Source: SG8-41 sp035649495 (GTDB taxonomy: Bacteria; Pseudomonadota; Gammaproteobacteria; Burkholderiales; SG8-41). From it: 64,000 nucleotides of DNA. The notes under the pieces were generated by a model, which worked only from the letters and a program-made list of their open reading frames with translations, made no database searches and was not told where the DNA came from. The stretch spans positions 1 through 64,000 of the forward strand of contig DASRJL010000110.1 of NCBI GenBank assembly GCA_035649495.1, written 5' to 3'. Shown piece by piece: positions 34,374-41,804 of this stretch. Numbering within the stretch: the stretch's first letter is position 1; each line of letters begins with the position of its first letter. The translations under genes and the position numbers were made by a program.

Positions 34374-35335
34374 CACCATCTCGCGAGCACCGCGCCCCAC
34401 GTGAATCCGCCGCCGATCGCCTCCATCAGCACGTGCTGGCCGGAACGGATACGGCCGTCGCGCGCCGCTTCGTCGAGCGCGAGCGGAATCGAGGCGGCGG
34501 AGGTATTGGCGTGCCGGTCGACGGTCAGCACCACGTTCTTCATATCGAGCCCGAGCTTCTTCGCCGTCGCCTGTATGATCCGGATGTTCGCCTGGTGCGG
34601 CACGAGCCAGTCGACGTCGGAGATCGCGAGGCCGCTTTCCGCGAGTACCTCGCCGACGATCTGGTCCAGCACCGTCACCGCGAATTTGAACACCGCGCCG
34701 CCGTCCATGTGCACCAGCGGCCGGCCCGACACCTGCCCGCCCGCGACGGTGCCCGGAACGCACAGGAGCCGCGCGTGCGACCCATCCGCGTGGAGCTTGC
34801 TCGCCAGTATGCCGGGCTCCGGGCTGCGCTTGAGCACGACCGCGCCCGCGCCGTCGCCGAAGAGCACACAGGTCCCGCGGTCTTTCCAGTCGAGGATACG
34901 CGAGTAGATCTCCGCGCCGACCACCAGCGCGTGGCGGTACTGTCCCGTGCGCATGAATTGATCCGCCGTGGCGAGCGCGTAGACAAACCCGCTGCACACC
35001 GCCTGCACGTCGAACGCGGGACAGCCCTTGATGCCCAGCTTGGACTGCAGAAGGCACGCCGTTCCCGGAAATACCATGTCCGGCGTGGTCGTGGCGACCA
35101 CGATGAGATCGATCTCCGCGGCCGCGATCGCCGCAGCCTCGAGCGCCCTGACGCTCGCGTGGAGAGCGAGATCGCTGGTGGTTTCGCCATCGGCCGCAAC
35201 GTGGCGCTGGCGGATTCCGGTGCGTGCGTGTATCCATTCGTCGGACGTATCGAGCGTGCTTTCGAGATCCCGGTTGGTCAGGACCTTCGCGGGGAGATAG
35301 CCGCCGGTGCCGGCGATCCTGGCGTAGTGCGTCAC
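34373..35335 (-). CDS. fabH: Beta-ketoacyl-ACP synthase III
   Basis: A 320-residue initiation condensing enzyme: the catalytic Cys in FDVQAVCSGFVYAL, His in WLVPHQANIRI and Asn in DRHANTSAASIPLAL. GTG 35335 overlaps the plsX stop (GTGA). It starts fatty-acid synthesis from acetyl-CoA and malonyl-ACP. Confidence 0.97.
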   Translation of the reverse strand: MTHYARIAGTGGYLPAKVLTNRDLESTLDTSDEWIHARTGIRQRHVAADGETTSDLALHASVRALEAAAIAAAEIDLIVVATTTPDMVFPGTACLLQSKLGIKGCPAFDVQAVCSGFVYALATADQFMRTGQYRHALVVGAEIYSRILDWKDRGTCVLFGDGAGAVVLKRSPEPGILASKLHADGSHARLLCVPGTVAGGQVSGRPLVHMDGGAVFKFAVTVLDQIVGEVLAESGLAISDVDWLVPHQANIRIIQATAKKLGLDMKNVVLTVDRHANTSAASIPLALDEAARDGRIRSGQHVLMEAIGGGFTWGAVLARW

Positions 35336-36348
35336 GCGGCGCTCTTGTGGATGACGGCCATGCGTTCCGTGATGTGCGCGAGGATGCCGCTGCGCGCTTC
35401 GGCGACGGCGCGCTCGAGCGCGCATTCGAAGCCGTAGACGTCGGCCGAGCCGTGGCTCTTCACGACGATGCCGCGCAGCCCGAGGAGCGTCGCGCCGTTG
35501 TAGCGGCGCGGATCGACGCGGTGCTTGAAGGCGTTGAGCACCGGCAGCGCGACGAGCCCCGCCAGCCGGGTCAACGCATTGCGGCCGAACTCCTCGCGCA
35601 GATAGGTCGCCATCATCTTCGCCAGACCTTCCGAGCTCTTCAGCGTGATGTTACCGACGAAGCCGTCGCACACCACGATGTCGGTAGTCCCCTTGTAGAT
35701 GTCGTCGCCTTCGACGTAGCCGTGGAAATTGAGCCCGCTGCCGCGCATCAGCTCCGCGGCGAGCTTGACCTGGTCGTTGCCCTTGATCTCTTCCGCCCCG
35801 ACGTTCAGGAGCCCCACCGTGGGACGCGCTATCCCCTCCAGGGAGCTCACCAGCTCGGCGCACATCACGCCGAATTGCAGCAGATGCTCGGGCGCAGAGT
35901 CGACGTTGGCACCGAGATCGAGGACGTAGGTGCGGCCTTTCGCCGTGGGCAGTATCGCGGCAATCGCGGGCCGGTCGATGCCCGGAAGCGTTTTCAGGAC
36001 GAAGCGCGATATGGCCATCAGGGCGCCGGTATTGCCCGCGCTCACGCAGGCCGTCGCAGCGCCTTCCTTGACGAGGTCCAGCGCTACCCGCATCGACGAA
36101 TCCTTCTTCGCGCGCAGCGCCGTCGCGAGCTTCTCGTCCATCTCGACCACTTCCGCCGCGTCCCTGATGGTAATCCGCGCGCCCGGTCCGGTATCGAGGC
36201 GCGACAGCTCGGTTTCGATCGCCCCGCGCCGTCCGACGAGCACGCAGGACGCTTCCGGGTCGCGCCGCACGCAGGCAAGGGCCGCCGGCACCGTGACGTG
36301 CACGCCGTGATCCCCTCCCATGCAGTCAACGGCAACCGTGACGTCCAT
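35332..36348 (-). CDS. plsX: Phosphate acyltransferase PlsX
   Basis: A 338-residue protein with the PlsX motifs VAVDCMGGDHG at the start, SAGNTGALMAISRF, LDLGANVDSAPEHLLQFG and VVCDGFVGNITLKSSEG. It makes acyl-phosphate for phospholipid synthesis. ATG 36348 is preceded by GGAAGG and is favoured over the upstream in-frame ATG. It lies between rpmF and fabH, the conserved order. Confidence 0.97.
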   Translation of the reverse strand: MDVTVAVDCMGGDHGVHVTVPAALACVRRDPEASCVLVGRRGAIETELSRLDTGPGARITIRDAAEVVEMDEKLATALRAKKDSSMRVALDLVKEGAATACVSAGNTGALMAISRFVLKTLPGIDRPAIAAILPTAKGRTYVLDLGANVDSAPEHLLQFGVMCAELVSSLEGIARPTVGLLNVGAEEIKGNDQVKLAAELMRGSGLNFHGYVEGDDIYKGTTDIVVCDGFVGNITLKSSEGLAKMMATYLREEFGRNALTRLAGLVALPVLNAFKHRVDPRRYNGATLLGLRGIVVKSHGSADVYGFECALERAVAEARSGILAHITERMAVIHKSAA

Positions 36349-36422
36349 GCTCAACCTTCCCCTCCAAGGCTGATCGCCGGCCCGGCGGAGCCGCCGGGCC
36401 GGCCGCATTCACGCACAAGCGG

Positions 36423-36602
36423 CTAGTCGCCCTTGGTCTTGATGACCTTCTTGCCGCGGTAGTAGCCGTTGGGACTGATGTGATGACGCAGATGCACTTC
36501 TCCCGTGGTCGGTTCCGCCGCGAGCGGCGGGGCCGAGAGCGCATCGTGGGACCGGTGCATGCCGCGCTTCGAAGGTGATTTTCTGTTCTGCGGGACTGCC
36601 AT
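36423..36602 (-). CDS. rpmF: 50S ribosomal protein L32
   Basis: A 59-residue protein: MAVPQNRKSPSKRGMHRSHD at the start and GEVHLRHHISPNGYYRGKKV near the end, as in bacterial L32. No zinc-binding cysteines are present, so this is the C-minus form. It lies 19 nt after yceD and 74 nt before plsX. Confidence 0.97.
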   Translation of the reverse strand: MAVPQNRKSPSKRGMHRSHDALSAPPLAAEPTTGEVHLRHHISPNGYYRGKKVIKTKGD

Positions 36603-36621
36603 GACTGACTCCTTCTCACTT

Positions 36622-37131
36622 TCAATTCAGGTTCCGCCGGAGCGCCGCGAGCTTCGCGAACGCCGACCGGCTTGCATCTCCGCCCGGATCGGGTCGGCCC
36701 GCCGGGCAAACTTCCTCGGCATGCCGCGGCGAATACGGCAGGCACAATATGATCTCGTCTTCCACGAGGGCCCCGACATCGAGTTCCGGGCTCGCCTCTA
36801 TCCACTCGACTTCCTCTTCATCGAGCCTGCTCGCCGCGGCTTCCGCCGCGCTCGCCAGCAGCAGCGTGCTGGCGAGCCGCAACGGAAAATCGAGTTGACC
36901 GAGACAGCGTTGGCACTTCAGATGCAGCGTCCCGCTCACGTCGAGTCTCAAGGTCGGCCGGCCCCGGGAATCGTACCCGCCCTGCACCGCGAAATCGACC
37001 AGCCCGAGGGTATCGTAGAGGCTGTCCTGCAGCCGCGTCAGCTCTGCTACAGCCAGGCTGCCGCCCAACGTCTGTCCGGTCCGGGCAAACTCCAGACTGG
37101 CGATGACAGTCCGGGAAACCTGTGCAGACAT
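36622..37131 (-). CDS. yceD: YceD family (DUF177) 23S rRNA accumulation protein
   Basis: A 169-residue protein with the DUF177 pattern: GTLHLKCQRCLGQLDFPL (a Cys-x2-Cys), then an acidic C-terminal half (ELDVGALVEDEIILCLPYSPRH). YceD is needed for normal 23S rRNA levels and lies before rpmF in most Proteobacteria. ATG 37131 is chosen over a TTG-type upstream extension. Divergent from maf. Confidence 0.9.
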   Translation of the reverse strand: MSAQVSRTVIASLEFARTGQTLGGSLAVAELTRLQDSLYDTLGLVDFAVQGGYDSRGRPTLRLDVSGTLHLKCQRCLGQLDFPLRLASTLLLASAAEAAASRLDEEEVEWIEASPELDVGALVEDEIILCLPYSPRHAEEVCPAGRPDPGGDASRSAFAKLAALRRNLN

Positions 37132-37259
37132 AAGGCGCGGATGATAGTATGCTTCACGCCGCTCTGTCAAAAGAAAAATCGCCAAAACTTCAAATCTGGC
37201 AGAGACTTAGGGGTTGTTAGTTCCGGACACCGAATGGCCTTCCCGCGCCGTACCTGCCC

Positions 37260-37847
37260 GTGCCTGCCCCGCGCCTGATTCTTGCCTCTACGTCGCCCTA
37301 TCGTCGCGCTTTGCTGGCGCGATTGCGCATTCCGTTCGACGTGAGGCCGCCTGGCGTGGATGAAACCGCGCTGCCGGCAGAGTCTCCGGCCCGCCTTGCG
37401 CTGCGGCTGGCCGAGGCCAAGGCGCGCGCGGTGGGCGCAGACTCTCCGGCCTCGCTCGTGATCGGTTGCGATCAGGTGGCGGCGCTCGACGGCGCATGCC
37501 TCGGCAAGCCCGGCGGGCACGTCGAGGCCGTGGCGCAGCTCACGGCGATGCGCGGCCGCGACGTGGTATTCCACACCGCGCTCGCGCTGCTCAACACCGC
37601 GAGCGGCGGGATCCAGCTCGCCTCGGTGCCGACGACGGTGCGTTTTCGCGCCTGCAGCGACCCCGAGATCCAGCGTTACCTCGCGCTCGAGCAGCCGTAC
37701 GACTGCGCGGGAAGCGCCAGGATCGAGGGCCTGGGCATCGCGCTGGTCGAGCGCGTGACGAACGACGACCCGAGCGCCCTCATCGGGTTGCCCCTCATCC
37801 AGCTCGTCACGATGCTGGCCAACGAAGGGGTCCCGGTGATTCGATGA
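37260..37847 (+). CDS. maf: Maf-family nucleotide pyrophosphatase
   Basis: A 195-residue protein: LILASTSPYRRALLARL at the N-terminus (the S-x-SP-R-R-LL motif), GCDQVAALDG, GKPGGHVEAVAQLTAMRGRDVVFHTAL and CAGSARIEGLGIALVERV. It hydrolyses non-canonical nucleoside triphosphates; the YceF-like subgroup acts on m7GTP. GTG start, with no ATG in frame. Its stop overlaps the next ATG (ATGA). Confidence 0.92.
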   Translation: MPAPRLILASTSPYRRALLARLRIPFDVRPPGVDETALPAESPARLALRLAEAKARAVGADSPASLVIGCDQVAALDGACLGKPGGHVEAVAQLTAMRGRDVVFHTALALLNTASGGIQLASVPTTVRFRACSDPEIQRYLALEQPYDCAGSARIEGLGIALVERVTNDDPSALIGLPLIQLVTMLANEGVPVIR

Positions 37848-38617
37848 ACGCCCGGGCAGCGGATAGCGCTGCGGCGCAGGCCGGCGCCGGTCGTCTCGGC
37901 ACGCTGTACCTGATTCCGACGGGTCTGGGAAGCGGCGACACAGTCCCGATCCTGCCGCCGGCTACGCTCGCCGTGCTGTCCGGACTGCACCGCTTCATCG
38001 TGGAAAACCCCAAATCGGCACGCCGCTTTCTCAAGTCCGCCGGCTATCCGCACCCGCTCTCCGAGGCGAGCATGCAGACGCTCGACGAGCATACTGCCGC
38101 GGCGAGACTCCCGGAACTGATCGCGCCGATTCTTGCGGGCGAGGACTGCGGCCTCGTGTCGGAGGCGGGGTGCCCTGCCGTCGCCGATCCCGGGGCCGAC
38201 CTCGTGCGGCTCGCACACGAGCGCGGCGTGCGCGTTGCGCCGCTGGTTGGTCCCTCCGCCGTCCTGCTGGCGCTGATGGCGTCGGGCCTGAACGGGCAGC
38301 GTTTCGAATTCCACGGCTATCTGCCCATTGATGCCGGGCAACGCGCGCGCAGGCTGCGCGAGCTCGAGGACCAGGCTGAGCGCACGGGCGCGACGCAGAT
38401 TTTCATCGAAACCCCGTACCGGAACGACGCCGTGTTCCAGGCCGTGCTCGATCATTGCCGCGACGACACGCTCCTCTGCGTCGCGGTCGATCTCACGCTG
38501 CCTTCGGAAGCGATAGCGACCCGCACCATCGCAGAATGGAAAAAAAACCGGCCGCCTCTGAATCGGCGGCCGGCCGTTTTTCTACTGGGATGTCCGGATG
38601 CCACACCCCGAAAATGA
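37844..38617 (+). CDS. SAM-dependent methyltransferase (tetrapyrrole-methylase fold, RsmI-related)
   Basis: A 257-residue TP-methylase: GTLYLIPTGLGSGD near the start, FIVENPKSARRFLKSAGYPHPL, GLVSEAGCPAVADPGADLVRLAH, then LVGPSAVLLALMASGLNGQRFEFHGYLP. RsmI 2'-O-methylates C1402 of 16S rRNA; this shorter relative next to maf is a separate, less characterised paralogue in betaproteobacteria. It overlaps maf by 4 nt. A perfect terminator-like hairpin lies inside its last 25 codons. Confidence 0.87.
   Translation: MNARAADSAAAQAGAGRLGTLYLIPTGLGSGDTVPILPPATLAVLSGLHRFIVENPKSARRFLKSAGYPHPLSEASMQTLDEHTAAARLPELIAPILAGEDCGLVSEAGCPAVADPGADLVRLAHERGVRVAPLVGPSAVLLALMASGLNGQRFEFHGYLPIDAGQRARRLRELEDQAERTGATQIFIETPYRNDAVFQAVLDHCRDDTLLCVAVDLTLPSEAIATRTIAEWKKNRPPLNRRPAVFLLGCPDATPRK
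38548..38582. terminator. Terminator-like hairpin inside a coding sequence
   Basis: CCGGCCGCC (38548-38556) / GGCGGCCGG (38565-38573), 9 bp perfect, with seven A before and five T after. It has the form of a bidirectional terminator but lies about 36-70 nt before the methyltransferase stop codon, within codons for the conserved EWKKNRPPLNRRPAVFLLG tail. Confidence 0.52.
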
Positions 38618-38685
38618 TGAATGGTTGGTGATTCAGGGATGTATGCCTATACAAAAGGTGATTCACGACCAGGCATCTCATTCAC

Positions 38686-39645
38686 CTATTTGAGGGTAAT
38701 TCCTCCGGATACCCCGAACCGGGCAAGCGACTCGCCCATCGCCGCCCCGAACTTTTTCGCCAGGCGCTCGGCGACGTTCTCGCGCGGCGTGAAGTCCACG
38801 ATGTCTTCCGCCTTGATGACCTCGCGCGCGACGTAGTCGACGTTGCCCAGGGCGTCGGCCAGGCCCAGCTCTATGCTCTTCTGCCCGACGAAGACGAGCC
38901 CGGAAAACACCTCCGGCGTCTCCTTGAGGCGCTTGTCGCGGCCTTGCCGCACCACGGCGATGAACTGCTGGTGAATCTGGCTCAAGAGCCCCTGGGCGTA
39001 CTCCTTCTGGGACTCGACCACGGGCGAGAACGGGTCCATGAATCCCTTGTTCTCCCCCGCCGTAAGGAGCCGCCGCTCGACGCCGAGCTTTTCGAGCGTG
39101 CCGGTAAAGCCGAAGCCATCCATCAGCACGCCGATGGAGCCGACGATGCTCGCTTTGTCGACGTAGATCCTGTCGGCCGCCACCGCGATGTAGTACCCGC
39201 CCGATGCGCAGATGTCCTCGATCACCGCGTAGAGCGGGATGTCGGGATACTTGGCCCGCAAGCGGCGGACCTCGTCGTTGATGTAGCCGGCCTGCACCGG
39301 GCTGCCGCCGGGGCTGTTGATGCGCAGTATCACGCCCTGCGTGCGCTTGTCCTTGAAGGCTTCGGCCAGGCCGCTGGTAATGACATCCGCGCTCGCGTTG
39401 CTGTCGTGCGCGATCACGCCGCGCACCTCGACCAGCGCGGTGTGCTTCCCGTGACCCGCGTCCTTCTTCGAGATCCATCCCAGGCCGATGAAGAGCAGGA
39501 CGAACAGGTAGATGAAAGCGAGCAGCTTGAAGAATATGCCCCAGTAGCGCGCGCGCCGCTGTTCCTGGATGGCGGCCAGCGCGACCTTCTCGAGCACCTG
39601 CCGCTCCCACTGGGGCGCGGCATCGTTCGTATTGGAATCAGCCAT
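38686..39645 (-). CDS. sppA: Signal peptide peptidase SppA
   Basis: A 319-residue S49 peptidase. One membrane anchor (YWGIFFKLLAFIYLFVLLFIGLGW) is followed by the protease domain: ILRINSPGGSPVQAGYI, VIEDICASGGYYIAVAADRIY (nucleophile Ser) and DKASIVGSIGVLMDGFGFTG (catalytic Lys). It degrades signal peptides in the inner membrane. ATG 39645 is chosen because the upstream extension is not conserved in character. Same strand as the HAD phosphatase and rluC, in the usual betaproteobacterial order, although the Rieske protein gene often found between HAD and sppA is missing. Confidence 0.94.
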   Translation of the reverse strand: MADSNTNDAAPQWERQVLEKVALAAIQEQRRARYWGIFFKLLAFIYLFVLLFIGLGWISKKDAGHGKHTALVEVRGVIAHDSNASADVITSGLAEAFKDKRTQGVILRINSPGGSPVQAGYINDEVRRLRAKYPDIPLYAVIEDICASGGYYIAVAADRIYVDKASIVGSIGVLMDGFGFTGTLEKLGVERRLLTAGENKGFMDPFSPVVESQKEYAQGLLSQIHQQFIAVVRQGRDKRLKETPEVFSGLVFVGQKSIELGLADALGNVDYVAREVIKAEDIVDFTPRENVAERLAKKFGAAMGESLARFGVSGGITLK

Positions 39646-39716
39646 GGTCGGATTTGCCTCGATAGGATGAGATGAAGCAGGGGGAAGAAAGTATACGCCC
39701 TCGCTCCGGGCGGATG

Positions 39717-40382
39717 TCACCCGTGAAGCGCGAGCCAGTCGCGCAGTTCCGCCACGCTCGTGAGGCATGCCAGCGGCCTGCACGCCAGCAGGGCGTCATG
39801 CGCATGCGCGCCGTAGGTTACGCCGACGGCCGCGACGTCCGCCGCGCGCGCCATCTCCAGGTCGTGCGTGGTGTCTCCAATCATGAGCGTGCGGTCGCTG
39901 CGGGCTTCCAGCTGCTGCATGACCGCCTGCAGCATGCCGGGATGCGGCTTGGTATGGCCCTCGTCCGCACAGCGCGAAGCGTGGAAGTACGAAACCAGGC
40001 CCGTCGCATCCAGCGCGCGCGCCAGGCCGCGCCGGCTCTTGCCGGTGGCTATCGCCAGCTGATAGCCGGCGGCGTGTAGGCCGGCGACGACTTCGGCGAT
40101 GCCGGGAAAGAGCGCCGTGCCGCTGTCGAGCGCGAGGAAGTGGTCCCGGTAGCGATCGACCACGCGTGGATATTGCGAGGGATCCAGGCCGGGCAGGATA
40201 TGGGACAACGCATCGTGCAGCCCGAGCCCTATGATATAGCGCGCCTGCTCGTCGCCCGGAATGGGAAGGTCGAGGTCGCGGCAGGCGCCCTGCAGCGACG
40301 CGACGATGGCGCCCGCCGAGTCCATCAGCGTGCCGTCCCAGTCGAAGACGATGAGATCGAAGGAAGTTCGCGGGAATTTCAT
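39717..40382 (-). CDS. HAD-family phosphatase (phosphoglycolate phosphatase-like)
   Basis: A 221-residue HAD enzyme with a small cap: FDLIVFDWDGTLMDSAG (motif I, nucleophile Asp), LAIATGKSRRGL (motif II), THKPHPGML-type motif III (GHTKPHPGML) and MIGDTTHDLEMARAADV (motif IV). Gph-like enzymes remove 2-phosphoglycolate. The ATG overlaps the rluC stop by 4 nt (ATGA). Confidence 0.9.
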   Translation of the reverse strand: MKFPRTSFDLIVFDWDGTLMDSAGAIVASLQGACRDLDLPIPGDEQARYIIGLGLHDALSHILPGLDPSQYPRVVDRYRDHFLALDSGTALFPGIAEVVAGLHAAGYQLAIATGKSRRGLARALDATGLVSYFHASRCADEGHTKPHPGMLQAVMQQLEARSDRTLMIGDTTHDLEMARAADVAAVGVTYGAHAHDALLACRPLACLTSVAELRDWLALHG

Positions 40383-41323
40383 GCCGCCGGATTTCCCAGC
40401 GTCGCGAGGAAGCTCTCGAGCGGCGCGGGCAGCGGCGCTTCGAGCGAGAGGCTGGCGCCGGTCTGCGGATGCTCGATCACCGTGCGCGCCGCATGCAGGA
40501 ACATGCGCTTCAGCCCCTCGCGGGCGAGCGATTTGTTGAGCGCGAAATCCCCATATTTCTCGTCGCCGACGATGGGAAAGCCCAGGTGGGCGAGGTGCAC
40601 CCTGATCTGATGCGTGCGGCCGGTCTTCAGTTCCGCTTCCAGCAGGCTGAACTCCGGCCACGACTGCCGCAGGCGGAAGATTGTGTGCGCGGGAGCGCCG
40701 TCCTCGCGCACGGCCACCCGGCGCTCGCCCGACCCGAGCACGTATTTGTCGAGAGGCAGCCGTACGTTGCGCTTGGCATCGCGCCAGCGGCCCTTTACCA
40801 GCACGAGATAGAGCTTCAGCACCTGGCCTTCGCGCAATTGCCGGTGAAGGGCGGTGAGCGCGGACCGGCGCTTGGCCAGCATCAGCACACCGGACGTATC
40901 GCGATCCAGGCGATGAACGAGCTCCAGGAACGGCGCGTGCGGCCGGGCCGCGCGCAGCTGCTCCACCACGCCATGGCTTACACCGCTGCCGCCGTGCACG
41001 GCGACCCCGGCGGGCTTGTCGATAACGACGAGCACCTCGTCTTCATGGATTATTTCGGCTTGCAGCGGCGGCGCGGCGCGCCGCGCCGCAGCGCCCGCGC
41101 TGGTGCGCACCGGGGGTACGCGCAGGCGATCCCCCTCCTCCAGGCGATATTCCGCCCGCACCCGGCGGCTGTTCACCCGCACTTCGCCGCTGCGCAGGAT
41201 GCGGTAGATATGGCTCTTCGGCACCCCTTTCAGCCGCTTCGTCAGGTAGTTGTCGATGCGCTGGCCGGCCGCTTCGGACCCCACCTCATGCCACGTTGCG
41301 AAATCTTTACTTAACTCTTTCAT
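40379..41323 (-). CDS. rluC: 23S rRNA pseudouridine synthase RluC
   Basis: A 314-residue protein: an S4 RNA-binding domain (DNYLTKRLKGVPKSHIYRILRSGEVRVN) then an RsuA/RluA catalytic domain with LVHRLDRDTSGVLMLAKR (catalytic Asp) and LLEAELKTGRTHQIRVHLAHLGFPIVGDEKYG. RluC modifies U955, U2504 and U2580 of 23S rRNA in E. coli. Divergent from rne across 480 nt. Confidence 0.94.
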   Translation of the reverse strand: MKELSKDFATWHEVGSEAAGQRIDNYLTKRLKGVPKSHIYRILRSGEVRVNSRRVRAEYRLEEGDRLRVPPVRTSAGAAARRAAPPLQAEIIHEDEVLVVIDKPAGVAVHGGSGVSHGVVEQLRAARPHAPFLELVHRLDRDTSGVLMLAKRRSALTALHRQLREGQVLKLYLVLVKGRWRDAKRNVRLPLDKYVLGSGERRVAVREDGAPAHTIFRLRQSWPEFSLLEAELKTGRTHQIRVHLAHLGFPIVGDEKYGDFALNKSLAREGLKRMFLHAARTVIEHPQTGASLSLEAPLPAPLESFLATLGNPAA

Positions 41324-41804
41324 TTGCCTATACTATTCCCTGCACACGGCGATGCCGCTCGATACGCGACCTCCAGTCGGACTCGGAGCAGATTGCTCCC
41401 CAGTCGGTCAGGTCACTGCGCGATCCCGGCCCCGCCACGCGGCCAATGCTCCTGCCTAGGACGGGAGACGAAGCCTCGAAGGAGTGTGCCAGACGCGGTC
41501 CGCGCGATTCCGGCAGCCCGGCACCAGGAGTGCACGAGAGGGCGCGGACGCGATCCGCAGTAATGAAATGGTTAACGTCGCTCACCACCCGGAAGTAGCG
41601 ATACTAGACGAATTACGCGCTCAAAACACCGTAAGCAGGCTTCGTATCCGCGAGTGCGGATACGCCGGCAACCGCCAGACATCCGGATATCGTTCATTCC
41701 ATAGACTCGATGTCGAAACGCTGAACCGCTCAGCGCCGCCTGCCTGAAGCGCAGGCCCGCTTAGGTTGCCTAATTCCCGTGTCAGAGCGCGGGAAAGAAC
41801 AACG
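41324..41804 (+). other. rne 5' leader and divergent promoter region
   Basis: 480 nt without a gene. It contains a 9-bp perfect hairpin (CGTATCCGC at 41643-41651, GAGT loop, GCGGATACG to 41664), a second stem GCCTGC/GCAGGC near 41738-41755, and a third (TTCCCG 41774-41779 / CGGGAA 41790-41795) that ends a few nt before the rne start. Structured rne leaders act as feedback sensors of RNase E activity in enteric bacteria; a similar role here is inferred. Confidence 0.5.
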
